41,083 nucleotides of DNA. Origin: an uncultured Clostridia bacterium (lineage in GTDB: Bacteria; Bacillota; Clostridia; TANB77; CAG-508). The position numbers were made by a program, and so were the translations under genes. Each line of letters opens with the position of its first letter. Position 1 is the first letter of the stretch. Shown here piece after piece: positions 6,858 to 15,544 of the stretch. The notes below the pieces were generated by a model. It was not told the DNA's origin. It ran no database searches and worked only from the letters and a program-made list of their open reading frames with translations. The stretch is from the NCBI GenBank assembly GCA_934132805.1, contig CAKPAB010000008.1, positions 1 through 41,083 of the forward strand, given 5' to 3'.

Positions 6858-7916
6858 TTACTCTTCTTCAAATTCACCATCTTCATCTACTTCTGGTAAT
6901 TCTTCGCCTAAACTATCTTGGAATGCTTTTGCAAAATTAGCTCTAACTTTTTCTTCAACTTCAGATAATATCTCTGGATTTTCTTTTAAGTATCTTTTTA
7001 CATTTTCTCTACCTTGTCCAATTCTATTTCCATCATAGCTAAACCATGAGCCACTCTTTTCTATAATATCCATATTTACAGCCATATCCAAGATATTTCC
7101 TGCTTTAGAAATTCCTTCTCCATAAACTATATCAAATTCTGCTTCTCTAAATGGTGGTGCAACTTTATTTTTTATAACTTTTACTCTAACTCTGTTTCCT
7201 TTGACTTCTCCATCTTGTTTGATGTTTTCAATTTTTCTTATATCAAGTCTTACTGATGCATAGAATTTTAATGCTCTACCACCTGTTGTTGTTTCTGGAT
7301 TTCCAAACATTACTCCTATTTTTTCTCTTAATTGATTTATAAATATTAATACTGTTTTTGTTTTGTTTATTGCTCCTGCTAGTTTTCTTAATGCTTGCGA
7401 CATCAATCTTGCTTGAAGTCCCATATGAGAATCTCCCATATCCCCATCAATTTCTGCCTTTGGAACTAATGCTGCAACAGAGTCTACTACTATTACATCT
7501 AATGCTCCACTTCTTATTAGACTTTCTGTTATTTCAAGTGCTTGTTCTCCTGTATCTGGTTGTGATACTATTAAGTTATCTATATCTACTCCTAATTTTT
7601 TGGCATATACTGGGTCTAATGCATGCTCTGCATCTATAAATGCTGCTTCTCCTCCCATTTTTTGTGCTTCTGCTACAACATGTAATGCAAGTGTTGTTTT
7701 ACCTGATGATTCAGGTCCAAATACTTCTATAATTCTTCCTCTAGGAACTCCTCCTATACCTAAAGCCATATCTAAGCTTAATGCTCCTGTTGGAATTGCT
7801 TCTATTTCCATTGCTTTAAATTCTCCAAGTTTCATTACTGACCCTTTTCCAAATTGTTTTTCTATTTGGCTCATTGCTGCTTCTAAAGCTTTTTTCTTTT
7901 CTGTATTTTCTGCCAT
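6858..7916 (-). CDS. recA: recombinase RecA
   Basis: This 352-residue homologous recombination and SOS co-protease protein is full length and intact. The N-terminal helix (KALEAAMSQIEKQFGKGSVM) is followed by Walker A GPESSGKTT (about residues 66-74), Walker B VIVVDSVAAL, loop L1 (IDGDMGDSHMGLQARLMSQ) and loop L2 (INQLREKIGVMFGNPETTTGG). An acidic C-terminal tail (EELPEVDEDGEFEEE) ends the protein. The start ATG has TAAGGAGGAAATAACG directly upstream. It heads the recA-recX-scpA group and has a strong promoter with a palindrome between the -35 and -10 boxes that could be an SOS operator. Confidence 0.99.
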   Translation of the reverse strand: MAENTEKKKALEAAMSQIEKQFGKGSVMKLGEFKAMEIEAIPTGALSLDMALGIGGVPRGRIIEVFGPESSGKTTLALHVVAEAQKMGGEAAFIDAEHALDPVYAKKLGVDIDNLIVSQPDTGEQALEITESLIRSGALDVIVVDSVAALVPKAEIDGDMGDSHMGLQARLMSQALRKLAGAINKTKTVLIFINQLREKIGVMFGNPETTTGGRALKFYASVRLDIRKIENIKQDGEVKGNRVRVKVIKNKVAPPFREAEFDIVYGEGISKAGNILDMAVNMDIIEKSGSWFSYDGNRIGQGRENVKRYLKENPEILSEVEEKVRANFAKAFQDSLGEELPEVDEDGEFEEE

Positions 7917-7960
7917 CGTTATTTCCTCCTTAAAATATTGAACTTTTGTTTGATATCTAC

Positions 7961-7989
7961 TTTATATCACTAAACAATTGTTTTGTCAA
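7961..7989 (-). promoter_or_regulatory. recA promoter with palindromic operator candidate
   Basis: On the minus strand TTGACA (7989-7984), 17 bases, TATAAA (7966-7961). The spacer contains the perfect palindrome AAACAATTGTTT (7972-7983). Its layout (AAC-N4-GTT) is that of the Gram-positive LexA box GAAC-N4-GTTC with the outer bases changed. The position would block RNA polymerase. Confidence 0.7.
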
Positions 7990-8039
7990 TATGTTTTTTA
8001 TTTTTTTTTAGTTTCAATTAAAATCAACACTATATATTT

Positions 8040-9614
8040 TTATTTATGCCAGTCTTTTATATTATAAAATTGATAAAACCAGTTTGGCTCTATTGTTCCA
8101 GCAAGCCCTGTACTGTACGCTACTGTATATTTATTATTATATAAACTTAAATATGGCATTTCGTTTTTATATATTTCTCCTAGTCTTTTATAATCATGTT
8201 TCAATTTTTCTTCATCACTTATGTTTTTAACTTCACTCATTATATTGGTAACTTCTTCACTAGAATAATTAGCTAAATTTCCAGTACCGAAAAATGTTGA
8301 TAAGTCCGGACTTACTGATAAGTTCATACTACATAAAATCATATCATAATTTTTATTAGTTAAATAACTTTGGTATTGAACATCATTTGCTTTTATTAAA
8401 TTTATTCTAAATCCTTGGTTTTCTAATTGTTGTTTAATATTTTGTGCAACTGCAACTCTATTGGCATCACTTGCTTTAACAACAAAGTTTAATGATATCC
8501 TTTGAGTTCTATAATTAACTGTTTTTTGCCAATATTTATATTTATAACTCCATCCATCATCAACTAATATCTGTTTTGCTTGTTCCAAATTATATCCTGA
8601 GCTTGAATCTTGTTCTTGATATATCCAACTTCCATAGTCTAATGGGAAACTTGATATATAGTAACTATCTCCATATATACTTGATACAATATTTGTTTTA
8701 TCTATTGAATAACATATAGCTTTTCTTACATTCTGTTGTGATAATATATCACTTTGCATATTAAATGCAATAAAGTCATGTTCTCTTCCTTTCATTTCTT
8801 TAGCCTGATATCCTATTGTTCCTATATATTCTTTTAAATTACTATTTTGTGTACTTATCAAGTCTACACTTCCTGTTTTAAAAGAATTATATAACTCTCC
8901 AATACTTGAATATGTTGTTATAGTTATTTTATCTAGCTTTAGTTTGTCTGCATCTGGATAATATTCGTTTTTTGATAAAATTAATGTTGAATCTTGTACA
9001 TCTGTTACTTTATACATTCCTGTTCCTACAGGTACTATATCTGGACTAAATTCTTTGTCACTATAATATTTACTTGATAATATTGGGAATGTTAAGTTAT
9101 ACTCAAAAAATGGAACTTCCTGATCTAAAGTTATTCTTAATGTAAATGTATCTACTACATCTACAGTTGTAACATGCTGTACATTTGAAGAATATATTGT
9201 GTCTGAATCTTTTAGCCTGTCTATTGTAAAACGTACATCATCTGCAGTAAAGTTTTGTCCATCTGCCCATTTCCTGTCTTCTCTTAATTTTATTAAGTAT
9301 ACATTTTCACTTTGTTTTGCCCATTCTTTCGCTAGACATGTTTCTAATTTATAGTCTTTGTTTAATGTCATAAGTGGCTCAAAAACTATTTTTGATACAT
9401 CTTGTACGTTTTTGTTTTTGCTTAATATTGGATTTATGCTATCAAATAAAGCTACCCCTAACTTTAATTCTGTAACTTCTGGCGTTTCTTCTTGTTTTGT
9501 TTCATATGTTGTTTCTTCTTGTTTTTGTTCATCATTTTTTATTTTTAGAACTGCAAATATCATTATTGCTATTGCAAATATTATAAATATATATTTAAAA
9601 TATTTTGTTTTCAT
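8040..9614 (-). CDS. extracellular solute-binding protein, peptide/nickel (SBP_bac_5) type
   Basis: This 524-residue protein resembles OppA/DppA-type receptors of peptide ABC importers. The family core is clear: LKLGVALFDSINPILSKN, then FEPLMTLNKDYKLETCLAKEW, KLREDRKWADGQNFTADDVRFTIDRL (the SBP_5 signature), VGTGMYKV, and RKAICYSIDKTNIV. The N-terminus is a basic, strongly hydrophobic helix (about residues 5-23) but has no lipobox Cys. The protein is therefore probably held by an uncleaved membrane anchor rather than by lipid, which is unusual for this family in Gram-positives. The ATG is chosen because an AAAGGGG site precedes it and the hydrophobic helix follows directly. No permease or ATPase genes are adjacent, so it is an orphan receptor. 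Its promoter and a long stem-loop lie just upstream. Confidence 0.87.
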   Translation of the reverse strand: MKTKYFKYIFIIFAIAIMIFAVLKIKNDEQKQEETTYETKQEETPEVTELKLGVALFDSINPILSKNKNVQDVSKIVFEPLMTLNKDYKLETCLAKEWAKQSENVYLIKLREDRKWADGQNFTADDVRFTIDRLKDSDTIYSSNVQHVTTVDVVDTFTLRITLDQEVPFFEYNLTFPILSSKYYSDKEFSPDIVPVGTGMYKVTDVQDSTLILSKNEYYPDADKLKLDKITITTYSSIGELYNSFKTGSVDLISTQNSNLKEYIGTIGYQAKEMKGREHDFIAFNMQSDILSQQNVRKAICYSIDKTNIVSSIYGDSYYISSFPLDYGSWIYQEQDSSSGYNLEQAKQILVDDGWSYKYKYWQKTVNYRTQRISLNFVVKASDANRVAVAQNIKQQLENQGFRINLIKANDVQYQSYLTNKNYDMILCSMNLSVSPDLSTFFGTGNLANYSSEEVTNIMSEVKNISDEEKLKHDYKRLGEIYKNEMPYLSLYNNKYTVAYSTGLAGTIEPNWFYQFYNIKDWHK

Positions 9615-9670
9615 ATAAAATTCAACCCCTTTATATCTTATCCAGAAGTGTACTTCAATTTCAATATTAA

Positions 9671-9702
9671 TATCCATGCAATTTCTGCTTATTGCATGGA
9701 TA
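9671..9702. promoter_or_regulatory. 12-bp inverted repeat at the transcription start of the solute-binding protein gene
   Basis: TATCCATGCAAT (9671-9682) and ATTGCATGGATA (9691-9702) are perfect inverted copies around an 8-base loop; one further pair (9670/9703) extends them. No T-run follows on either strand, so it is not a terminator. Given the promoter at 9705-9733, the mRNA would begin with this hairpin. It is either a DNA operator or an RNA 5' stem-loop. Confidence 0.6.
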
Positions 9703-9704
9703 TA

Positions 9705-9733
9705 TATTAACACAGTTTTACATAAAAAGTCAA
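9705..9733 (-). promoter_or_regulatory. promoter of the solute-binding protein gene
   Basis: On the minus strand TTGACT (9733-9728), 17 bases, TTAATA (9710-9705). The predicted start falls at the edge of the inverted repeat 9671-9702, giving a leader of about 85 bases. Confidence 0.55.
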
Positions 9734-9805
9734 GGAAAAATATTCGACATCAAACGACAATTTTATAATATTATTTCATTCGCTATCTATGAAAAAATAT
9801 CTGTT

Positions 9806-10570
9806 TTATAATGCTATTCTTTTTTTTATTGCATTCATTACATGCATAAAAATATAATATAAACTTTTTATAATTCCTAATTTTTCATACTTTCTATACA
9901 CTATCCATATTCCTAACGTTGATTTAAATCTATTAGAAGACATACTATTTTTTCTTATTCTATATTTAGCCAAATTTTCATTCAATCCATAAGCTACAAC
10001 ATCACTTTTTAAAATATTAAACCATGTTTGAGTATCTTCTGACCCTCTTAAATCTGGCATTTTCAATTTTTCTTTTTTTATTTTGCTTATATCTACCATA
10101 ATTGTTGAAGTTAACATTATTGTACTTTTTAATAAATCTTTATAAGTTGTTTTTTTTGGTGCCTTTACAACTCTAGAAAATTTCCCATCTTCTTTTATTC
10201 TAGAATAAGCAGTATATGAAAATACTATTTTATTTTGCTTCATAAATTGTAATTGTTTACTTAATTTTTCCTTTTCCCATACATCGTCTGCATCTAAGTA
10301 TGCTATATAATTTCCATTTGCTTTGTCTAATGCTAAATTTCTTGCTAAAGCCACTCCTATATTTTTTTCTAAACTTATTATTTTTACTTTTTGTTTTATA
10401 TCCTGAGTTTCTTCTTTTATTATTTTTAAGCTTTGGTCTGTTGAGTTATCATCTACAATTATTAATTCCCAATTAGAATAGTCTTGATTTTTTACTGATT
10501 TTATTGTTTCTGATAAATATTTATCACAATTATATACTGGCATAATTATACTTATAATATCATTATTCAT
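9806..10570 (-). CDS. family 2 glycosyltransferase
   Basis: This 254-residue GT-A fold glycosyltransferase is probably cytosolic and acts on a lipid-linked or surface polysaccharide acceptor. The N-terminal nucleotide-sugar binding half starts ISIIMPVYNCDKYLSETIKSV, continues with ELIIVDDNSTDQS and LARNLALDKANGNYIAYLDADDVW; DADD supplies the metal-binding DxD. The C-terminal half (about 130-254) is acceptor-specific and not diagnostic, with LRGSEDTQTWFNIL holding the likely catalytic acidic residues. Length matches TuaG/EpsE-like enzymes. It follows the O-antigen-ligase-like gene by 26 bases, presumably in one transcript, so both likely serve one surface glycan. The sugar and acceptor cannot be told from sequence. 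Confidence 0.88.
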   Translation of the reverse strand: MNNDIISIIMPVYNCDKYLSETIKSVKNQDYSNWELIIVDDNSTDQSLKIIKEETQDIKQKVKIISLEKNIGVALARNLALDKANGNYIAYLDADDVWEKEKLSKQLQFMKQNKIVFSYTAYSRIKEDGKFSRVVKAPKKTTYKDLLKSTIMLTSTIMVDISKIKKEKLKMPDLRGSEDTQTWFNILKSDVVAYGLNENLAKYRIRKNSMSSNRFKSTLGIWIVYRKYEKLGIIKSLYYIFMHVMNAIKKRIAL

Positions 10571-10596
10571 ACTTTGTAATTCCTTTTTTGATTTTT

Positions 10597-12864
10597 CTAA
10601 TTTGCATATTCTTGAATTTCATTTTTTATTATTTCAAGTTTTTCATTATCATATGTCTCACTTAAATCGTTAATCTTTAATTTTAATCTATACACAAAAA
10701 ATTCCCATTCACCTTTTGAAACAATATCATGTTTTTTTAATATTTCATCATTTTTTATCATATCTGCCAATTGCTGTAAACCTTTTATTCCATTTTCTAT
10801 ATCATTGTTTTCAATCATATTAATAGATTTATTATATAGCATTTCTATTTGTACAAATTGTAATTTATTTTTTTCGTTATTTAAGTAGTTCACCAATATT
10901 TTCATGTCATTTTCGTCTAAGTATTCATCCTCCAAATATACCCCTTTTAAATACTGATATGTATTATTTTTAGAATATGGAATAAATTTCATTGCTTCTT
11001 TATATTTTCCTTTGTTATACAACATTTCTCCCGGTATTCTTGTAATGTTTAATATAATGATAATCGTCATAATTATACTAATTGATACTTCTAACCATTT
11101 TGTGTTTTTTTCTATAGCCCTATCTTCATCGTTTATAAGTGCAATTAACATATAAAAATTTGTTATTGTAACTAAGTATGATAAATCAAAGTCCACTATT
11201 GTATGAATTGCTATAAATAACCATGCAAAAAAGATTGAACTATTCAATATATTTGTTTTTTCTTTTCTTTTAATAAAATTATATATTGTAATTATTATAA
11301 TTGATAGACAAGCTATAATACCAATAATTCCATAGTCCATTAATATATCTAAATAGTAACTATGTACTTCCATTGTTAAATATGCATATTCACGTACTTT
11401 TATAAACATATTTGCATATGTTTTGGCTCCATTGCCAAATACTGGGTGCATTGCAAATAATTTTAAGCCACTTTTATACATACTTATTCTTTCTGAAATA
11501 CTGATATTTCCCATCTTAAATGTTTTTATTAATCTCATAACATCATTTGGCAAAAATTTATAATTTACAATATCTTCTTTTCCATTTAAAAATATTTTAT
11601 TTATTGTTGCTCTACTATCTGCTGATGTATAAAATTCTACCATCGCATAGTCTACGTCTCCTGTATGCATTGTAAATTCTTGTATTATATTTTTTCCTTT
11701 TTTGTTAATTTCTTCTTCATATATAACGTCTTCATTTCTTTTATTGTCTACTTGCAGTACTTTTATTGTTATTGGCTCATCATATTCAAAATCATAATCT
11801 ATTTTAACTGTGTATGTTGTTTCTGGTTTTAATTTATATAATGTTGCATAATCATATTCAGGTTTTAATTCTAGTGGTTTGCTAAAGTTTTGTGCTATTA
11901 TAACATATAAAATTCCAGTTATAATTAAAATTGCTAATATTGATACTGTTCTTTTTTTGCTATTTTTAAATTTTATTTTTTCTGATATTTCTAATAATAA
12001 ATAACTAAATATATATGTAAGTATTATTGTTATTAAAATTCCTAAAAATATTGATAACTGCGTACAATATTCAATCTTAACTTTGTCAAATACTACTACT
12101 AGTACATATGTAAATATCATTATAAAAATTGATGGTAGTATTTTGTTGGCATCCTTTAAATGTACTAAATATGCTATAAATAGTATTGCATATATTACCA
12201 TGCCCGCTCTTGAATTGCAATAATATAATGCATACATTCCTATTTGAATATATATTGCATATAGTCCTGTTGTTTTTTTATTGTCATTTTCTAAAAATTT
12301 GCCCAATGCTATTATGATTAGGGCCCCTATATATGCAAATACTGCATTGCTATATCCTATTGTTGATGTCATTCGTACATCTTCTACTTGTGCTGATTTT
12401 GTTATATCATAAAATTTTTGGAATAGGTTAAAGTTCATTCTGTCTATTCCAAATAATACTATTGGTATTGAGGATAATAGTGTTATAATTACAAATGTTT
12501 TCTTTCTTTTTGATGTTGTTATTAAATTTCTTACCATAATATACATACTATAAATTGTTGTGTATTGTATAAATATGTCTATTGTGTCACTTAGTGAACA
12601 GTATGTTTTTGCTATTAATGGAATTGCTGTTATTAGCATCATTGCTGTGATTGCTATATCAATTTTTCCTTTTATTAGTATTTTTTCTTTTTTACATATT
12701 TTGGATGTTATTATATATATTAGTGCTTCTATTATTATTGTTGTTTCTAATATTATTCTGGGGTTTTCATGTGTTGAGCCTACAAATATGTTTAATAGTA
12801 TGATATTTATGTAAATAATAATTGTATATGTTTTTTCGAATATGTTTTTCTTCGTTTGTATCAC
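10597..12864 (-). CDS. O-antigen ligase / Wzy-like polytopic membrane protein
   Basis: This 755-residue membrane protein has about 12 hydrophobic segments. A large extracytoplasmic domain (about residues 325-470) is inserted between TM blocks, and a soluble C-terminal region (about 610-755) has helical repeats. The Wzy_C/O-antigen ligase signature region is LKLFAMHPVFGNGAKTYANM followed by MEVHSYYLDILMDYGIIGII. Members polymerise or ligate surface polysaccharide repeat units at the outer membrane leaflet. The adjacent GT2 gene supports a glycan role. The start is uncertain: the annotated GTG lies inside the ribosome site AGAGGTGAT, while the codon at the usual spacing (six bases after GGTG) is ACG. 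A promoter is visible at 12884-12913. The exact reaction is not determinable. Confidence 0.75.
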   Translation of the reverse strand: MIQTKKNIFEKTYTIIIYINIILLNIFVGSTHENPRIILETTIIIEALIYIITSKICKKEKILIKGKIDIAITAMMLITAIPLIAKTYCSLSDTIDIFIQYTTIYSMYIMVRNLITTSKRKKTFVIITLLSSIPIVLFGIDRMNFNLFQKFYDITKSAQVEDVRMTSTIGYSNAVFAYIGALIIIALGKFLENDNKKTTGLYAIYIQIGMYALYYCNSRAGMVIYAILFIAYLVHLKDANKILPSIFIMIFTYVLVVVFDKVKIEYCTQLSIFLGILITIILTYIFSYLLLEISEKIKFKNSKKRTVSILAILIITGILYVIIAQNFSKPLELKPEYDYATLYKLKPETTYTVKIDYDFEYDEPITIKVLQVDNKRNEDVIYEEEINKKGKNIIQEFTMHTGDVDYAMVEFYTSADSRATINKIFLNGKEDIVNYKFLPNDVMRLIKTFKMGNISISERISMYKSGLKLFAMHPVFGNGAKTYANMFIKVREYAYLTMEVHSYYLDILMDYGIIGIIACLSIIIITIYNFIKRKEKTNILNSSIFFAWLFIAIHTIVDFDLSYLVTITNFYMLIALINDEDRAIEKNTKWLEVSISIIMTIIIILNITRIPGEMLYNKGKYKEAMKFIPYSKNNTYQYLKGVYLEDEYLDENDMKILVNYLNNEKNKLQFVQIEMLYNKSINMIENNDIENGIKGLQQLADMIKNDEILKKHDIVSKGEWEFFVYRLKLKINDLSETYDNEKLEIIKNEIQEYAN

Positions 12865-12883
12865 CTCTTTTTATTTCGTTTTG

Positions 12884-12913
12884 AGTATATCATATTTTTA
12901 TTACAATTATCAA
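12884..12913 (-). promoter_or_regulatory. promoter of the ligase-glycosyltransferase pair
   Basis: On the minus strand TTGATA (12913-12908), 18 bases, TATACT (12889-12884), placing the start about 15 bases before the AGAGGTGAT ribosome site. Confidence 0.6.
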
Positions 12914-12974
12914 TACTTTTTTATAGTTTTATATTTTGAGAGTGTGGCCGTAAAGTGACATTAGTACCAAAAAT

Positions 12975-15131
12975 TTAAATTACAGAAATAATATTATACA
13001 CTAAATTTGTACACATGCACAAAATAATTCCACAAACAGTAGGAATAGCAAAAGAAATAGCAGTCCATTTCCATCTACCAGTTTCTTTTTTTACAGTAAA
13101 TAATGTTGTAGCACAAGGAAAATGCAAAATTGTAAAAAGCATAACATTAATAGCAGTAATCATAGTCCATCCATTTTGAATTAAAATTTGCCCAATTTGA
13201 ATTGTATCTTCTATATTTACTAATGTTCCACCTTTCAAATAACACATTAAAATTATTGGTAAAACTATCTCATTTGCAGGAATACCTAAAATAAACGCCG
13301 TCAAAATATATCCATCTAACCCCATCAACTTTGCAAATGGGTCAAAAAAGTTTGCTATAATTGAAAGTACACTTTGGCCATTAATCCCAATATTTGCCAT
13401 AAGCCATATAACAAGTCCTGCAGGTGCTGCAACTGATATTGCTCTACCTAAAACAAATAATGTTCTATCAAATATCGAACGTACTAATATTTTACCAAAT
13501 TGTGGTTTCCTATATGGTGGCAACTCTAACACCATTGATGATGGCATCCCTTTTAAAATTGTTTTTGACAATATTTTTGATATTACAATTGTCATAAATA
13601 TCCCAAATATTATTACAACAATTACAGCCAATGTTGATAATATTGATGCCAATAGTGTGCTTCCTCCAGCAAATGCCCCTGCTATAAATATTGTTGCTAT
13701 TGTTATCAAAAACGGAAATCTTCCATTACACGGTACGAAATTATTTGTTAATATTGCTATCAATCTTTCTCTTGGTGAATCTATAATTCTACATCCAGTT
13801 ACACCACATGCATTACATCCAAATCCCATGCACATTGTAATCATCTGTTTTCCACTACAACATGCCTTTTTAAAAAAGCCATCCATATTAAATGCAATTC
13901 GTGGAAGGTAGCCTAAATCTTCTAGTATTGTAAACAATGGGAAAAATATTGCCATTGGTGGCAACATTACGGCAATTATCCAAGTTAGTGTTTTATATAC
14001 ACCATTTATTAACATATCTGAAAGCCATATAGGGGAATGTATGTGATTTGCAAAATGAATTAGTTTATCTTGAAACCAGTTAAATACATTAAATAAAAAT
14101 TCTGATGGATAGTTTGCTCCTACAATAGTTATCCAAAATATTACGCCTAAAAAGATAATCATTATTGGAATTCCAAATATTTTTGATGTTAAAATTTTAT
14201 CTACTTTTAAATCTCTTTCTCTATAATTCTTATTTTCAAATGTGCATACTTCTTTTGCTGTTATTTCAGCTTTTTCCATAATATTTGCCACTATTTTGTC
14301 TTTGAAATTTTTTGATGTAATTTTACTTTCTTCCAAGCTTTTTTTAGTTTCTTTTACTGCTTGTTTTATTTTTTGTTCTTCTAAATCTAATTCTAGGTTT
14401 TCTTGTATTGATTTTAGTATTTTTTCTTCACCATCGATCAGTTTTATTGCTATCCATCTATATATTTTTTTTGAAATATTAAGCTCTTTTATTTTTATAC
14501 TTCTTGTTTCTATATCTGTCAATTTATCTTCTGTAGTTTTTGTTTTTTCAGATTCAAATGTTTCTACTAATTTTTTAAGATTTTCTTCAATTTCTTGTTC
14601 ATATATAATTCCTTTTGCACATGGAATTATTTCACCTTCACAAACTTTATATATAGTTTTTTTCAGTTTTTCTAACGTATTTTTATCTCTTGCAACAGTT
14701 CCTACAACAGGTACTCCCAGCAAATCTTCTAATTTGTTTAAATCTATTTTTATTTTTTTCTTTTTTGCTTCGTCTAACAAATTCACACAAACTATTATAT
14801 TATCTGTTATTTCCATAATTTGATATACTAAATTTAAATTTCTTTCTAAACATGTGCTGTCAACTACAATTACTGTTGCATCAGGATTTCCAAAACATAT
14901 ATAGTCTCTTGCAATTTCTTCTTCTTCTGAGTTTGACATTATTGAGTATGTACCTGGAATGTCTACAAATGTGAATTTTTTATTATTTATTATTGCTTCT
15001 CCTGTTGCATTTGCTACTGTTTTTCCTGTCCAATTCCCAGTATGTTGATGCATTCCTGTTAGATTATTAAATATCGTTGATTTTCCTACATTTGGGTTTC
15101 CTGCTAGTGCTACTGTATATGTATCTTTCAC
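12975..15131 (-). CDS. feoB: ferrous iron transport protein B
   Basis: This 718-residue ferrous iron permease of the cytoplasmic membrane has an N-terminal G domain: G1 GNPNVGKST (about 11-19), switch region TGNWTGKT, G3 DIPGTYS, G4 NLLD. A helical GDI-like region (about 180-300) with many Lys/Glu follows, then the membrane core from about 320, with the two Gate segments and the Cys-rich GCNACGVTGCR. The GTG start lies five bases after AAGGTGGTGAG. No feoA or feoC is adjacent; feoB stands as a single gene, with a short unknown gene and terminator on its upstream side. No obvious Fur box was seen in the 150-base leader. Being FeoB fits an anaerobe living on Fe(II). Confidence 0.96.
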   Translation of the reverse strand: MKDTYTVALAGNPNVGKSTIFNNLTGMHQHTGNWTGKTVANATGEAIINNKKFTFVDIPGTYSIMSNSEEEEIARDYICFGNPDATVIVVDSTCLERNLNLVYQIMEITDNIIVCVNLLDEAKKKKIKIDLNKLEDLLGVPVVGTVARDKNTLEKLKKTIYKVCEGEIIPCAKGIIYEQEIEENLKKLVETFESEKTKTTEDKLTDIETRSIKIKELNISKKIYRWIAIKLIDGEEKILKSIQENLELDLEEQKIKQAVKETKKSLEESKITSKNFKDKIVANIMEKAEITAKEVCTFENKNYRERDLKVDKILTSKIFGIPIMIIFLGVIFWITIVGANYPSEFLFNVFNWFQDKLIHFANHIHSPIWLSDMLINGVYKTLTWIIAVMLPPMAIFFPLFTILEDLGYLPRIAFNMDGFFKKACCSGKQMITMCMGFGCNACGVTGCRIIDSPRERLIAILTNNFVPCNGRFPFLITIATIFIAGAFAGGSTLLASILSTLAVIVVIIFGIFMTIVISKILSKTILKGMPSSMVLELPPYRKPQFGKILVRSIFDRTLFVLGRAISVAAPAGLVIWLMANIGINGQSVLSIIANFFDPFAKLMGLDGYILTAFILGIPANEIVLPIILMCYLKGGTLVNIEDTIQIGQILIQNGWTMITAINVMLFTILHFPCATTLFTVKKETGRWKWTAISFAIPTVCGIILCMCTNLVYNIISVI

Positions 15132-15260
15132 AAGCTCACCACCTTAAATTTTATTATTACAATATATGTTTTAGTTTTGAGTTTATGAATTATATATGTT
15201 TTTGATTTTTATTTTTAGCTTAAATTGTCTGAACAAAATTTATATCTACTACAAACTCAA

Positions 15261-15290
15261 AAACCCCAACTCTAATTAGAGTCAGGGTTT
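15261..15290. terminator. intrinsic terminator upstream of feoB
   Basis: AAACCC...ACTCTAATTAGAGT...GGGTTT (15261-15290) forms a long stem around the palindrome CTCTAATTAG. On the minus strand it ends GGGGTTTTT, directly after the 43-codon gene, which it presumably terminates. T-rich sequence on the plus side makes it possibly bidirectional. Confidence 0.75.
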
Positions 15291-15298
15291 TGTTGTGT

Positions 15299-15430
15299 TT
15301 AGTTAGAGGATGGTACTTCCGGAGATTTCCTTTTGTCGCCGTAATAGACAGCTATAAGGTTTTTTACCATATCTGGTACAACCTTTTCTGCATTCACTCT
15401 CCGATTTTTTTCCTTATTTTTTTCTACCAT
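15299..15430 (-). CDS. small uncharacterised protein (43 aa)
   Basis: This short gene has a near-perfect setting. The ribosome site GGAGG lies 10 bases before the ATG, a promoter is at 15466-15494, and an intrinsic terminator begins 10 bases after the stop. The product is a charged, soluble 43-residue peptide starting MVEKNKEKNRRVNAEKVV, with a short hydrophobic patch (DMVKNLIAVYYG, about residues 20-31) and a Lys/Pro/Ser-rich end. There is no transmembrane segment, Cys or signal peptide. I do not recognise the family. It lies between ptsI and feoB on the same strand but is transcribed on its own, so no function follows from context. The alternative is a small RNA that contains an incidental frame, but the ribosome site argues for translation. 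Confidence 0.7.
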   Translation of the reverse strand: MVEKNKEKNRRVNAEKVVPDMVKNLIAVYYGDKRKSPEVPSSN

Positions 15431-15465
15431 TTCTCTTCTACCTCCAAATTTTTTTGTCTACTTTT

Positions 15466-15494
15466 ATTATATCTCATTTTTATGTTAATCACAA
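15466..15494 (-). promoter_or_regulatory. promoter of the 43-aa gene
   Basis: On the minus strand TTGTGA (15494-15489), 17 bases, TATAAT (15471-15466), about 35 bases before the start codon. Confidence 0.65.
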
Positions 15495-15544
15495 TACTTT
15501 TTTCAAAATTCATTCAAATTTTATGTTACCTGCTTTATTATATA

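Noticed and set aside
9671..9702. Intrinsic terminator before the solute-binding protein gene
   Set aside because: The stem is strong but no T-run follows on either strand, and it lies at the predicted transcript start rather than at a gene end.
14242..14823. A 193-codon open frame antisense to feoB (and similar antisense frames opposite fruA, the spoIIQ gene and relA)
   Set aside because: They are Ser/Phe/Ile-rich mirror frames produced by the AT-rich codon usage of the genuine genes, without ribosome sites or family motifs.
12975..15298. feoA or a Cys-rich feoB-associated small gene next to feoB
   Set aside because: The only short frame nearby (15299-15430) has no Cys, no SH3-like FeoA pattern and its own terminator before feoB.
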